64,000 nt of DNA from Bostrychus sinensis (lineage: Eukaryota; Chordata; Actinopteri; Gobiiformes; Eleotridae). Below are positions 48,561 to 64,000 of this stretch, piece by piece. Position 1 is the first letter of the stretch. Each line of letters starts with the position of its first letter. The stretch spans positions 4,041,649 to 4,105,648 of the forward strand of contig CM036243.1 of NCBI GenBank assembly GCA_020698575.1, given 5' to 3'. The translations under genes were made by a program, and so were the position numbers. The notes beneath the pieces were generated by a model. It was not told where the DNA came from. It ran no database searches and worked only from the letters and a program-made list of their open reading frames with translations.

Positions 48561-48770
48561 AATAACAGCATCCAGCTCCTTTTCCAATACATTTGATATT
48601 TCACTGACACTTGAACTGGAATAAAACATTGTAGAATCGTCAGCGTACATGACAACTGAAGATTTGTTTAATGCATAGGGCAGATGATTAGTGTAAACCA
48701 AAAAAAGGCATGGACCAAAGCAGCTGCCCTGAGGTAGGCCACAGTGGACACCAGAACTGATTGATATGAA
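48560..48770 (-). mobile_element. Non-LTR retrotransposon reverse-transcriptase fragment, minus strand
   Basis: The minus strand reads LPQGSCFGPCLFLVYTNHLP, then VVMYADDSTMFYSSSS. This contains the polymerase-site YADD motif (block C) and the preceding LPQGS..GPLLF block of an L2/Rex-type LINE. Short and truncated. Confidence 0.8.
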
Positions 48771-48958
48771 GCCATAATAAAAGACTTATAAAAGACTGTT
48801 TTCTATCAGTTAAACAGTCTTTTATCAAGAACAGGGTCCTGGTAGATGGTCTGTAACAATTTTGTCTATAGAGTGTTGTATAAAAGACACCTGACTGTTT
48901 TTAAGTGGTTAAGCTTCTGTTCATGAGTACATTAAGGAAATACTCCAGAGTTGCCTTA

Positions 48959-49210
48959 CTATTGTTTGGTTGTCCTGATGACATGTTTTGGGACCACAGC
49001 CTTGAGGCCCTTCCTGAGCAGTGTGGGCGACACAGACACCGAACTTATCTCCTCCCAGCTGTCAGCCATCTTCTGCTCCACCTTCTCCTCCTCCTCCTCC
49101 TCCTCCTCCTCCGCAGCCTGGAACGCATGCTCAATCAGCTGCACACCACAACTCCAGCTCATGATCACCACTATAACTGTACTCATGAAGTCTAATAAGA
49201 GATGGGACAT
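48959..49210 (-). CDS. Possible small membrane protein ORF (83 codons), unconfirmed
   Basis: From ATG at 49210 to TAG at 48961-48959 the frame gives a hydrophobic start (FMSTVIVVIMSWSCGVQLIE), then nine Glu coded by a GAG/TCC repeat. It ends in a polar segment, SWEEISSVSVSPTLLRKGLK. The pattern (one membrane segment, acidic linker, short tail) looks protein-like, and no repeat family explains the stretch. No homologue is recognised, and there are no clear splice or polyadenylation signals. It lies between smcr8 and alkbh5 on the same strand. Confidence 0.25.
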   Translation of the reverse strand: MSHLLLDFMSTVIVVIMSWSCGVQLIEHAFQAAEEEEEEEEEKVEQKMADSWEEISSVSVSPTLLRKGLKAVVPKHVIRTTKQ

Positions 49211-49754
49211 AACATAGGCCAAAGTTTAGACAAGGACATAAGTAATTAATCTGGTCACTTAACTCTTGGGTGTGGGCCCAACTGCTCAACAAAAACAAGT
49301 ATGTTAAAACCAGAGGTGGAAAAAGTACTAAAATTTGTACTTTTAACTCACATACAAACAGTTTTTTCCTGTGTCACTCAAGGAGCATAAATGGGGCACA
49401 AGTCCTGGTAAAGGTAAGTAAAAAAAAGCCACTTCAAGTACAGTTATGCAAAAATCAAACAGCCCAATGCCAATATCTATGGCTATGTACAATGTACAAG
49501 ATGCTCTATCTATCAGGGTATCCCAAAGGTCTTAAAAGCGTTAAAAATGTATTAAATTTAAATTTAAATAAAGTAAAAGTAAAATATTTTGAGTAGGTAA
49601 TAAATTGTGTTCATCTAGATCTTTAAAATTGTGAAAACATGATGTTAATATTACAAAAAGTAGTGTCACCACAATAACAAAATATATTTATTGAAAAAAA
49701 CATTACCACACTACCATTGAAATGCATGATTCATTTTTCATGATTTTTTTAATG

Positions 49755-49930
49755 CATCATCTGTATAAGACTTTTAAAATAAAACCTTTGAGTCTCAGAG
49801 AGTAGTACAAATAATTCCTTAGTAAAATTCATACAGACTATTGTTCTGTCGTTGACAATGCTGGTATTAAAAAGTCTTAAAAAGGTCTTAAATTTCGCAA
49901 GACGAAACATGGAGCTACACTGATCTATGC
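49755..49930 (+). repeat. Dispersed repeat (family R1), second copy
   Basis: AAAATTCATACAGACTATTG, AAAAAGTCTTAAAAAGGTCT and ATGGAGCTACACTGA parallel the window start (1-180). Confidence 0.6.
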
Positions 49931-50179
49931 AAATGTGATCATCTATCTTATATTTTTGAATTTGACAGGAACATGCACATAACATTGACCTCAAATGAAA
50001 AGGAAATCATGTGCTAGGTTTTTGCAAAGCGGTTCCCCCCTGCAGTCCCTGGACAGGTAAATACAATTAATACAATTTGACTGAAGATTTACAAATGATC
50101 ATCAGCTGAACATTCAAATTGACAAAAAAATATCCACAATAAAACTCAATTAGAATAACCAGTTCCAGTATACCAGTCA

Positions 50180-50470
50180 CCACCACCTGAAAGTGCCATT
50201 CACTAACTCCTAGCAAGGAGGTTGTAAGATCGATCCTCAGACAGGCTGTCACACAAACTCCAGCTTCCTCCCACCATTCAAACACATAAATGTGTTAGGT
50301 GAATTGCCCCTAGTGAATAAATGTGAGAGTGAATGGTTATCTGTTTGTGTATATCTCTAAGTGTCAGCCCTGTGACTAACTGGCTGCTGTCTAGGTTGTA
50401 CCTCACCTAAGGTCTTTATTTTTTGGGATAGACTCCAGTAGCCACAACCTCTAACCCAAAGTTGTCCACA
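50180..50470 (+). repeat. SINE-like repeat, degraded copy
   Basis: Contains TGTGTTAGGTGAATTGCCCC, GTGAATAAATGTGAGAGTG and GTGTCAGCCCTGTGACTAAC, in the order of the 57735-58085 copy. Confidence 0.6.
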
Positions 50471-51449
50471 TTTTTTTCAAAGAGGGCCAGATTTGAAGAT
50501 GTGCAATTGCCCAAGGGCCGTCAGTCCTTCCTGATGTTTTCTACAGTAGGAACTGAACACACCATATACTTAAAGTTGCAAAGTCCCAACACAATAACAT
50601 CTTTAAACATGAAAAAATATCTCAAATATTTTTAGCTCAGGCTGATTTTAACACTTACTATGAGTAATGATAGAATTTCTATAAGAAAGTGATGAGACTG
50701 ACCAGTGAGGTTTTGCACTTAAAGAAAGACTATTGCAGATTATTTATGTTATATTGCCTTGTTTTTGGAATATACTCCAGTTGCACTTCTTAACTCCACT
50801 AAACTGCAGCGAGCCTGTCTGCAGCAGAGTTACTGCTAGGGTAGCAATCCCATAACTGGCTGAGCATTAGAGAGCAGGAAAACTATACCCAGGCCAATCT
50901 CATCTTCTCCTCACCGCGGAGTCCTCTGGAAGTTCATCACTTACCTGTGTGGTTAGCCTAGAGGAGAAGACATAAAAGAGTAAATTATTTTCTACAGTTA
51001 ACTGCAGTTAGTAATGTACGGATGAAAAATTCATGTGACGTGCTGATAAAACATCTTGTGTCCTTTTTTGATATAATCTGATTTGTTTTTAGTCGGAACA
51101 GTTAATAGAAAAGAAATGTTGGGTCATATGATGGGCACCCACTGCCAACAGATTTGAAAAGAGCTACTAAAGCCTGTCTGAGATTTTCCACCATCAACTG
51201 AACACAGTTATATTATGCTCAGCAGTAGTTTTGTGGTTTCTATGATGAAGGCATAGACATTATGGCCACTAATTACACAGATTGTCTCTTCATACTTGCA
51301 TACTAGGCAGGTGGCCATAGCACATGACATGATGACCAATATTAGTTTTGTTCCAAAGCCATTCAGTTTTCTGACAATCAGCTAACATGCACTGCTGCCA
51401 AATATGAATGAACAAGCAAGCTGACAAACACATCCATCTATCTTCTACC

Positions 51450-53000
51450 ATTTATCTGGGGCTGGATTGGCAGTCTAAGCAGGAACGCAAAGACTCTCCT
51501 CTCCCTGGACCCTTCCAGCTCCCTTGTGGCAATTACAAGGTGTTCCCAGGCCAGCTCAGAGACATTGGGTGTTTCTCAAAGCCCAGGTACCTTGCCTTGA
51601 AAGTGATTTCCTCCAAAGCCACTTCCTTCTAATCCAAGGCAAGTGTCCTCCCTCAGTCCAAATAAACGGCTAACGGAACAGACTTCAGAGTGAATGAGCA
51701 GCGTCACCACAGTCACACCTCCTGACTGGTTTTAGTGTCATTTATTCAGATATACTTGTGAAATCCTTACATGTGGATTATATTAATACAATACTTAAAT
51801 ATTTATCACTTATTTAGTCTTTTATAAACAGAGAGGGGGAGTTCACCTGGGGTGGGTGGGTCACATTTTTTTAGTGGAGGGGGGGCACAAAGGGGGAGAA
51901 ATCTTTTTTGACGGAGGGGTCACCTTGGGAGGAAGTAAACTTTATTATTTGGGAAAAAACTTATTTATTTGGGAGGGGTGGTGTGGGGCACCTTTTTGTG
52001 TGTGCTACATTTTAGCTTATAAATAATCTCAATTTTGCTAAATAAGCTTTTAAAAGTAATACATGCCCATAGCCTGCCATTTTTTCAAAAAAACTGCAGT
52101 GCATTGTGGGTGATTTTGGCCAATGCAAGGCAGCGAAGGATCCACTGATGTATCCTTGGTGAATTAGCCACAGTGAGCCAAACAGAGGACACCTGCCTAG
52201 GAAGGACATGAACATTGGAACACACCTTGGGCGACAGATGATGCCGTGGATGCCTTCCTGTGATGTAATCAAGGCAAGGAAAGGCAAGGTACCTGGGCTT
52301 TGAGAAACACCCCTAGTCCCTCCAGCGTGTCCTCTTAGTGGGACACGCCTGTAATACCTCCCCTGGGAGGCGACCAAGAGGCATACAGAACAGATGCCTG
52401 AGCCACCTCAGCTAGTTCCTCTCGATGTGGAGGAGCAGTGTACTTACTCCAAGCTCTTCAAGTGCTGCATGTCTTTTTTGCCGCTTAACTGCGTGGCGGA
52501 TCTGCAAGTGTGCACACACCAGCAGCATGCACTGCATTGTTGCTGACAGCCCTAAGTCTATTTCTCTACAGTAAGACCATTCAGCAGTCAATATCTGTCT
52601 CTGTCATTGCAAACGCAAACTTTAGTTGAAAGTAAAAGTGAAAGTCTAAAATCATGGTCAATCACAGGTAGTCTTCCCTAAGATGTTTAAACAATGCATG
52701 AGGTGCAAAATACAACAATAAATGCATATTTTCTATGATTTTTGGGTCCCAAGTGGCTTTAGACACCAGTGTGCACACTCCAATCTGCTAAGCAGGGCGC
52801 TGTAGTGAAACTAGCCTTGCAACACGAGCTTGTAGAGGAAACTCATTTCAGCCACTTATACATGGGATTATATTCTTTGGGTCATGACCCAAAGCTTATG
52901 ACCACAGGTCTGAGTAGGAACATAGCCTGGCCGGTAAATTGAGAGCTTCATCACCACACCAGACCAGTACACTGACCACCTGACAGCAGGCGAGTGTGAT
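51450..53000 (-). mobile_element. Non-LTR retrotransposon fragment, minus strand, interrupted by a DNA element
   Basis: On the minus strand, about 52990-52830, 52450-52313 and 51560-51450 are successive C-terminal ORF2 pieces of the family at 2085-2600. They include a PLGRLPGEVLQACPTKRT stretch and a terminal PLPPREGL-like end. The run is broken by the element at 51567-52312 and by unrelated sequence at 52500-52800. It is dead. Confidence 0.65.
51567..52312. mobile_element. 746-bp terminal-inverted-repeat DNA element nested in the retrotransposon
   Basis: Perfect 32-bp inverted repeats lie at 51567-51598 (starting GGGTGTTTCTCAAAGCCCAG) and 52281-52312 (ending CTTTGAGAAACACCC). Outside them the retrotransposon text resumes (GCTCAGAGACAT before, AGTCCCTCCAGCGTGTCC after), which defines the insertion point within a few bases. 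The target duplication appears to be at most 1-2 bp. There is no transposase; a G-rich tract lies at 51830-51980. Confidence 0.9.
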
Positions 53001-53534
53001 GAAAATCAAGACACTTGAGATCATTCTATACTCAAGATTTGGGTTTATTACCGAACAGCAACAAGTGCCTCATGCATTAAAGCAACTCAGTATGAAATAA
53101 AGCTACTCCAAAAGGTTCAGAAATCATATAATTCTCACTACTTCCATGTCTTAGCTGAATAGTTTGTAAGAGCACACTTTAGGGCCCTGCACAATGGCAC
53201 AGTAAAGGGATGAGACCACTGCAGCTGCATCAAAGGTTCAGAATTAAAGACTATACAATACTCTGTACAAGTTAGCGTTCTTAAGTACATGTTCATATGT
53301 ACTTCTCATTTTTCAGCCCAACATCTGTACAACTGCTTACAAAAAATACATCATGCCTTTTTTGAAATGAACACTGAACATAAACAGAGCTTAAATGAAA
53401 TTAGTTTGCATTAACTAAATATACAACTCATATTCTGCCTCCAGTCAAAACAAAATTACTGCGTCAATAATTGTCAAATGTTGAAAAAAGAGGGAATATA
53501 TATATTTATATGTGTACATGGGAGACAGAAATGT

Positions 53535-58924
<5,390 letters not shown>

Positions 58925-59797
58925 CTAATAGAAACATTTTGTGGACACTTGTATTGTGTTCATTGTAAAAATGATGGGAAGAAATTGAAAATGCATCATG
59001 CATAGTATGTTGGCACATTAGAAAGTAAAAACATAATCACTAACACCTGCGATAGAAATAAAATTTGTGCAAATAGTATCTTGTTCATATTTATAGCTAG
59101 AGCTGCACAATATATTGATTATATATTACCAATTTCAACCATTACAATACCCCAGAGGTGAAAGTAGTGAATTACAAATACTCAAAATACTGTAAGTAGG
59201 ATTTTAATAATAATTAGTAATTTTTAAGTACATTTTTAGGACAGTCATTTTACTTGTACTTGAGTATAATTTAACCCATGCAATCTGTAACGTACAAAAA
59301 ATAAACTTCTACTGAGTTATTGCGTTTTGATTTACTTCTTCTCTGTTGGTCAATTCTAGTGTAGTCTTTGTTTGAGCCACTAACAATTGATTCAGTTGAT
59401 TGAATAGCTGAGGTCAAAGGGTATTTGGTTTGCCCCAGAAGTGGAGACAGTTAAAGTTATTTCATTATGCCATTGAACATCAATAGCTAAAAAGGAATTT
59501 GTACTCATGAGTAATTTTTACTTCTACTTAATATTGTTTTCACATTAGTTTTACTTGTAATTGAGGTTTTTTTTTTGGCCATGTAACTGTACATTTACAT
59601 TTATTTAAATTTTTCCCCACATATAAAAGAATGGCATGGAAATATTATGAACTATCAGCTGACACTTTTCAATTTACTTCAATGCAACTTTTTAGGCCCA
59701 GATATAGCCCCAGTTTTGACCAGTGTAAGTTACTTTGTGACCTTATATTAATAGGACATTCATTTTGGACTGATTTGAACTGGCCTTCATAAAAAAT

Positions 59798-60177
59798 TAG
59801 GGTGACCAGACGTCAGACCCTCTTTAACAGGGAGAGTGCCAGTTTTAGGCTCCTTGTCCCATGTCCCAAGATATATCTGTAAAAACACTCTTATGTCCCA
59901 CTTTTCAACAAAACATGTCCCAGTTGTCCCCATTTTAACCAATAGAAACACACAGGAAACTAAAAACACTTTTATCTGAAGACTTTTGTCACTAAATTTA
60001 TTTACAATGTCATTATTTTTATTAATAAATTCCTTTTAAAGTCATATTCTAAGCCCTAGCTTCATGTAACCGAAGATCTCGGAAAGCATTTTTGTGGCTT
60101 ATCAAGGTTTCAAATGCGTCGTGATTTCTGAAAAAAAAAGTGTCCCATTTCTTGGGTCTAGAAATCTGGTCACCCTA
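59798..60177. mobile_element. MITE with perfect 13-bp terminal inverted repeats
   Basis: The ends are TAGGGTGACCAGA and TCTGGTCACCCTA, 380 bp apart. Internal words (CTTGTCCCATGTCCCAAGAT, AACATGTCCCAGTTGTCCCC) recur at 63770-64000 and, inverted, near 45300-45345. Flanks suggest insertion at TA. Confidence 0.85.
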
Positions 60178-60567
60178 TATAACATTGCAATTTTCATTAC
60201 ACATAAGGCAAAAATCTAGGGCTTGACATTAACACGACCCAAGCAGCCAAATGCTGGTAGATTTTCATTTTGGCTAATAACACAAATTCTTCCACTAGCC
60301 ACTCAGCCTGGTTGAATTTAGGCACCTATATTGTTAGAGGTTGGGCCTGAATTTCTGTTGTTCAAGTGTACACTATTTAGTAGTAATAAATCATGATTAA
60401 AGAAATAAAAATATAAATTTAAACAAAAAAAAACAAAAAACATTTTATCAATCTATCAATAAAGATGTGACCCCACATCTGCAGAGTTACAGTTTATTCT
60501 CCCTAAACCTGTTAGTTACTATGTGATAAATCCCTGTCCATATATAAAACAAAATTTTACATTTCTT

Positions 60568-60800
60568 TATGCTTGTCATATACTATAAAATATACACAAA
60601 AACTAATACAATTGTGGCTAGTAAAAACAATAACTGGCTATCAACTTTTTACAAAGACTAGCCACAGTGACCAGTGAGCAAAAAAGTTATTATCAAGCCC
60701 TGCTTACAACTATTTGACACAATTTCACAATGAATGTCTTAACACATCATTTACAAAAATGACTTCTTTTTCCTTTTTCTAATGTTCTATTGCTTAAACA
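60568..60800. repeat. Direct repeat copy A
   Basis: GCTTGTCATATACTATAAAA, GCTAGTAAAAACAATAACTG, AGACTAGCCACAGTGACCAG and TAACACATCATTTACAA recur in the same order at 61263-61480. The two are diverged copies with an R1-family fragment (60840-61000) between them. Confidence 0.75.
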
Positions 60801-61262
60801 GGGTAGCTTCAGGTTTTGTCCTGTGAATTTTAAGACCTTTTTAAGACTTTTAAATGCCACTTAGAGCAAAATTGATTGCCAGCATCGTTGACAACAGAAT
60901 AATAATCTGTATGAATTTTACTCTAAATAATTATCTGTTCTACTCTCTCAAAATCAGGGGTTTATTTTAAAAGTCTAATACAGAAGAAAGAACTGAAAAA
61001 AGTGCTGCATTAAAAATTAATCATGCATTTCAGTGATAACATTTCTAGAATAAATCTATTTTGTTATTGTGGTGACTCTACATTTTTGTAATATTAACAT
61101 TATGTTTTGACAAATTTTAAGACTTAAGTTAACAAAATGTAATACCTACTTGTATTATTTCATACCTTTAAAGCCTTGATTTTGACACAATCAATTTAAT
61201 ACCTTTTTAATGCTTTTAAGGCCTTGGGGATACCCCAAAAACCAAATTCTACAGTTGTTTAT

Positions 61263-61480
61263 GCTTGTCATATACTATATAATTTACACAAAAACTAAAT
61301 AAATTGTAGCTAGTAAAAACAATAACTGGCTAGCAACTTTTTACAAAGACTAGCCACAGTGACCAGTGAGCAAAAAGTTATTATCGAGCCCTGCTTACAA
61401 CTATTTAACACAATTAATGTCTTAACACATCATTTACAACAATTCCTTCTTTTTCCTTTTTCTAATGTATCTATTGCATA
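61263..61480. repeat. Direct repeat copy B
   Basis: Second copy of the 60568-60800 unit, with small indels; the copies are about 695 bases apart. Confidence 0.75.
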
Positions 61481-61581
61481 ACCGACTCTATTTCGGTAGG
61501 AAACCCCTTGGAGCAGCGGGGTTAAACATTAGTGAATGCTGGGCTAAGGGCACAGGTCAGGACTAAGGACTAACCTACTCA

Positions 61582-62070
61582 CTGCGGAGTAACCAGTGTG
61601 GCTAACATTAGCTTAGCTGCAAGTGCACAGAACCACGTCAAAGCAAAAACAATGGGGTTTGGTTGATAAAGGGTGGTCTTTGGGGGAAAATGTACAACCT
61701 TGTGAATAAAAGCGGCGGCGCCCACCCTCCAGAGCCAGCGGACAGGCCGACCACAGTCCCCCTGTGCTGCTCGGCTAGCTGGTAGTTAGCTAAACTAGCC
61801 TGGCTGTGCGTCGCCGCCTGGAAATGCCAACAAACCACGCAGCAGCATTTCACGTCACCGCCAAATTCCACACCTTGGCGTTTTTCCCGAGGCGTTTCCG
61901 CTCGCGTTTATCTCGCACAGCAGCAAAGAAGCATCGTTACGCTCAGCCCCAAGCCCTAAAACAAAAAAGAATTACATCCAGTCTGCAGCTAAACCCGTGT
62001 CCAGGAGAAAGGCTGAAAATAAACTCGTGTAAACCTGCCACCAGCCATGTATGTGCGCAGGCGCAGTGGC
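61582..62070 (-). promoter_or_regulatory. Candidate alkbh5 promoter and non-coding first exon
   Basis: CG dinucleotides are dense here (GCGGCGGCGCCC, GTCGCCGCC, GCGCAGTGGCGGCGGGC), unlike the AT-rich neighbourhood. On the minus strand a good donor CCGCA/GTGAGT ends at 61583 and could splice to the acceptor at 58866 before the alkbh5 ATG. The exact start is unknown, and the region could also serve a divergent gene beyond the window. Confidence 0.45.
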
Positions 62071-62333
62071 GGCGGGCTTGTTTGGGGGAGGGTTTGTCAC
62101 GTGTTCTTGTGTTTATTATAGGCGGACCTGATCTGTGTCTGAGGCGCACCCCCTGTGAGCACCATATCATAGACATAAACCCATTTTAGGAGCCCGGCCC
62201 GGAACAGTCTCCTGCGCACACTGCTAATTCTGGACACTGAGCTCTAGCACTCCAGGATTACTTAAACATTCTAGATCCTTTTCAAGAAGCAGGCTTAGTG
62301 GAAACTTGGACTATGTTAACTCTGGAAAGAGGA

Positions 62334-62462
62334 AAACTCAGGGTTTTTTGTTTCACAGAGAGAGTTAAACTGAACTCTGAGTCAGTTACCATGGTAACTC
62401 TCTCTCTCTCTGAACCTAACCTGGGCTGTCTCTAGCAGGTTTACTTCCTCTAACCCTGAGTC
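62334..62462. mobile_element. Small palindromic MITE-like element with central perfect X-box
   Basis: ACTCAGGGTT at 62336-62345 is inverted at 62452-62461 (AACCCTGAGT). GTTACCATGGTAAC at 62385-62398 is a perfect palindrome matching the RFX X-box. It resembles a common fish repeat (GAACTCTGAGTCAGTTACC), probably of Harbinger type by memory. Confidence 0.55.
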
Positions 62463-62649
62463 TCCACCTGCTGCTGTATGGGAGCTCTCTGACTGGATGA
62501 TCTACATCCTCATTCCCAGCAATACCCAGAATATTCCATTTCAAGGCATTGATAAATTGACTGGTGATTTAAGTATTTATTATTTTTATAGATTAATAAT
62601 CTATATTTATAAACTTTAAAGGTTTCATGTTGCATAATTTAAATACTTA

Positions 62650-63066
62650 AATACTTAAGTAAAATTATAAAAGTACTCACTTTTAAATGTACTTGTGAGT
62701 GAAAAATTGTGCTGATTACCAATGAAATGAATAATTTGTGCAATTTGTCAGTGAGTTCTTTTGTCTGTATTATTCTGATGTTTCTGATGAGTACTACTTT
62801 ACTGCATTTTTTTATATTTAAGTACTGTGTGTCTACAATGAGGGAACAAAAAAATTTTTTTTCAACAAAAACTCTAAATACTTTTTACTTCAAATCAACA
62901 ACCCATGCATGTAGTGGAGTAAAAAGTACAGATACTTGCTCTAAACTGTAATGAAAGTAAAAGTAAAAGTGCCCCTTGTAAAATTTACACAGGTAAAGTA
63001 CGGATACATGAAAATTGTACTTAAGTACAGTAACTAAGTACTTTTACTTTGTTACATCCCACCACT
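62650..63066 (+). repeat. CAGTGGTGGAA-type MITE, copy with intact right end
   Basis: The body parallels 46458-46877 (AAGTACTCACTTTTAAATGT, GGAGTAAAAAGTACAGATAC) and ends TTGTTACATCCCACCACTG at 63066. The left terminus is degraded. Confidence 0.7.
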
Positions 63067-63769
63067 GATCTATAGCCTCCACCCAACAGGGAGCTGCCAT
63101 CTTTGTTACTTCTTTCTGGGTTTGTCATACACTACAGTACAAATGTGTGATAAGTATTTGAGGTTAAATGCACATGTTTCTGTAAGTTACCGTGCATGAC
63201 AACAGTGACTTGTACTCAAGTAAGAGCACTGTTACTTCTGTTTAGTAGCAGGGAAACGGCTCCCTCTTTTGTAGTAATCCTCCAAGCCACAAGGCGGCGG
63301 TAATCATCTCTTAAACGGTTAGAGAGGATATCCTGTTTCATGGTCTGTTTACGAGGAGAGACCAATGCTAACAGCTAACAGACGCTGCTATGGCTATTAT
63401 TTTAAACATTTAGAAATGAATACTTTACCTTGAAAAGGAGTTTCTAAAGATGATACGGTCACCTTCATGCGCGGACATTGGTTCATGCTGTACATAGTTT
63501 CGTAAGTTTAATTTAGTGTATAAATTGGTAGCAGTGTATTCTAAAGGAAGGCTTGCTATCTCTATTAGCTCAGTGCTAATGACTGTGCTGTGGTTATAAA
63601 TAAGTAATTATTTTGAAATAGTGGCATTCATTTAGTTTAATTTGCGTTTTATATTCTTTGAAAACATATTATAAGCAAATCTCTCAAATTTATCCAAATG
63701 CTAATTACTAGCCAGCTCGAGTTAGCATTCCTGGCAATGTTTACACTTACAACTTAGCCACTTGGGACA

Positions 63770-64000
63770 AATCTAGTGTGACCGGACGTCTCTATTTACC
63801 GGGGTTAGTCCCAGTTTTAAGGCTCCTTGTCCCATGTCCTGAGACATATCTGTAAAAACACTCATAAGTCCCAGTTGTCCCCATTTGAACCAATAGAACA
63901 GCAGAGGAAACTAAGAAACCTTTTCTTAAAGACTTTTCTTGCTAAAATTATTTATGTAATCGTTTTTATCAATAACTTGCCATTAAGATTAAAAACTTAG
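63770..64000 (+). mobile_element. Second copy of the TAGGGTGACCAGA-type MITE, cut by the window end
   Basis: TAGTGTGACCGGACGTC at about 63774 starts the copy; CTTGTCCCATGTCCTGAGAC and AGTCCCAGTTGTCCCCAT follow as in 59798-60177. Confidence 0.7.

Noticed and set aside
61806..62189. 127-codon plus-strand frame in the CpG-rich region
   Set aside because: Open frames are expected by chance in GC-rich promoter DNA, and no motif or splice support was seen.

Overview
This is eukaryotic nuclear DNA, almost certainly from a teleost (ray-finned) fish. The protein-coding exons read clearly as fish versions of vertebrate genes. They are split by GT-AG introns, and introns and intergenic space are packed with fish-type DNA transposons, non-LTR retrotransposon fragments, short interspersed repeats and minisatellites. 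No bacterial features, rRNA genes or CRISPR arrays were seen.

Layout: (1) 222-667 (+) is the 3' end of a gene best matched to fbxl18. (2) 3092-4570 (-) is an intronless 492-residue coiled-coil protein with an imperfect X-box and a CACGTG E-box just upstream. (3) 5.8-7.2 kb is a long 56-bp minisatellite, followed at 8.3-9.3 kb by an exon-like non-coding array. (4) 10396-20171 (+) is ptcd1 (mitochondrial pentatricopeptide protein), reconstructed as eight coding exons, with a one-base insertion in exon 2 that breaks the frame. (5) 21.37-32 kb (+) is an unnamed 18-coding-exon gene (about 620 residues) with a Cys/His-rich module resembling the one in plant RPM1-interacting protein 13. (6) 32568-45676 (-) is smcr8, partner of C9orf72, here in six coding exons. 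(7) 53535-58846 (-) is alkbh5, the RNA m6A demethylase, in four coding exons, with a CpG-rich likely promoter near 61.5-62.1 kb. ptcd1 and the unnamed gene run head to tail. The unnamed gene and smcr8 converge, with stop codons about 1.1 kb apart. smcr8 and alkbh5 lie in the same order and orientation; both map to 17p11.2 in human, so this pairing looks like conserved synteny.

The most unusual structure is a 4-kb palindromic DNA element (13813-17789) in ptcd1 intron 4. It consists of inverted arms that themselves contain smaller inverted repeats, and one arm was later hit by a hAT-type element with an exact 8-bp target duplication. A 1.15-kb relative with the same ends but a different core sits in alkbh5 intron 1. 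Other well-delimited elements are hAT-like insertions at 40906-42038 and 46458-46877 (both with exact 8-bp target duplications), a mariner relic with an internal 38-bp inverted repeat (26567-27125), and a 746-bp terminal-inverted-repeat element nested in a retrotransposon (51567-52312).

The genes are housekeeping or regulatory (ubiquitin ligase adaptor, mitochondrial RNA metabolism, autophagy GTPase regulation, RNA demethylation) and show no sign of acting as one pathway. No clearly new multi-gene system was found. The candidates worth following are the palindromic element family, the exon-like array, the unnamed Cys-rich gene, the coiled-coil gene and a small membrane-type ORF at 48959-49210.
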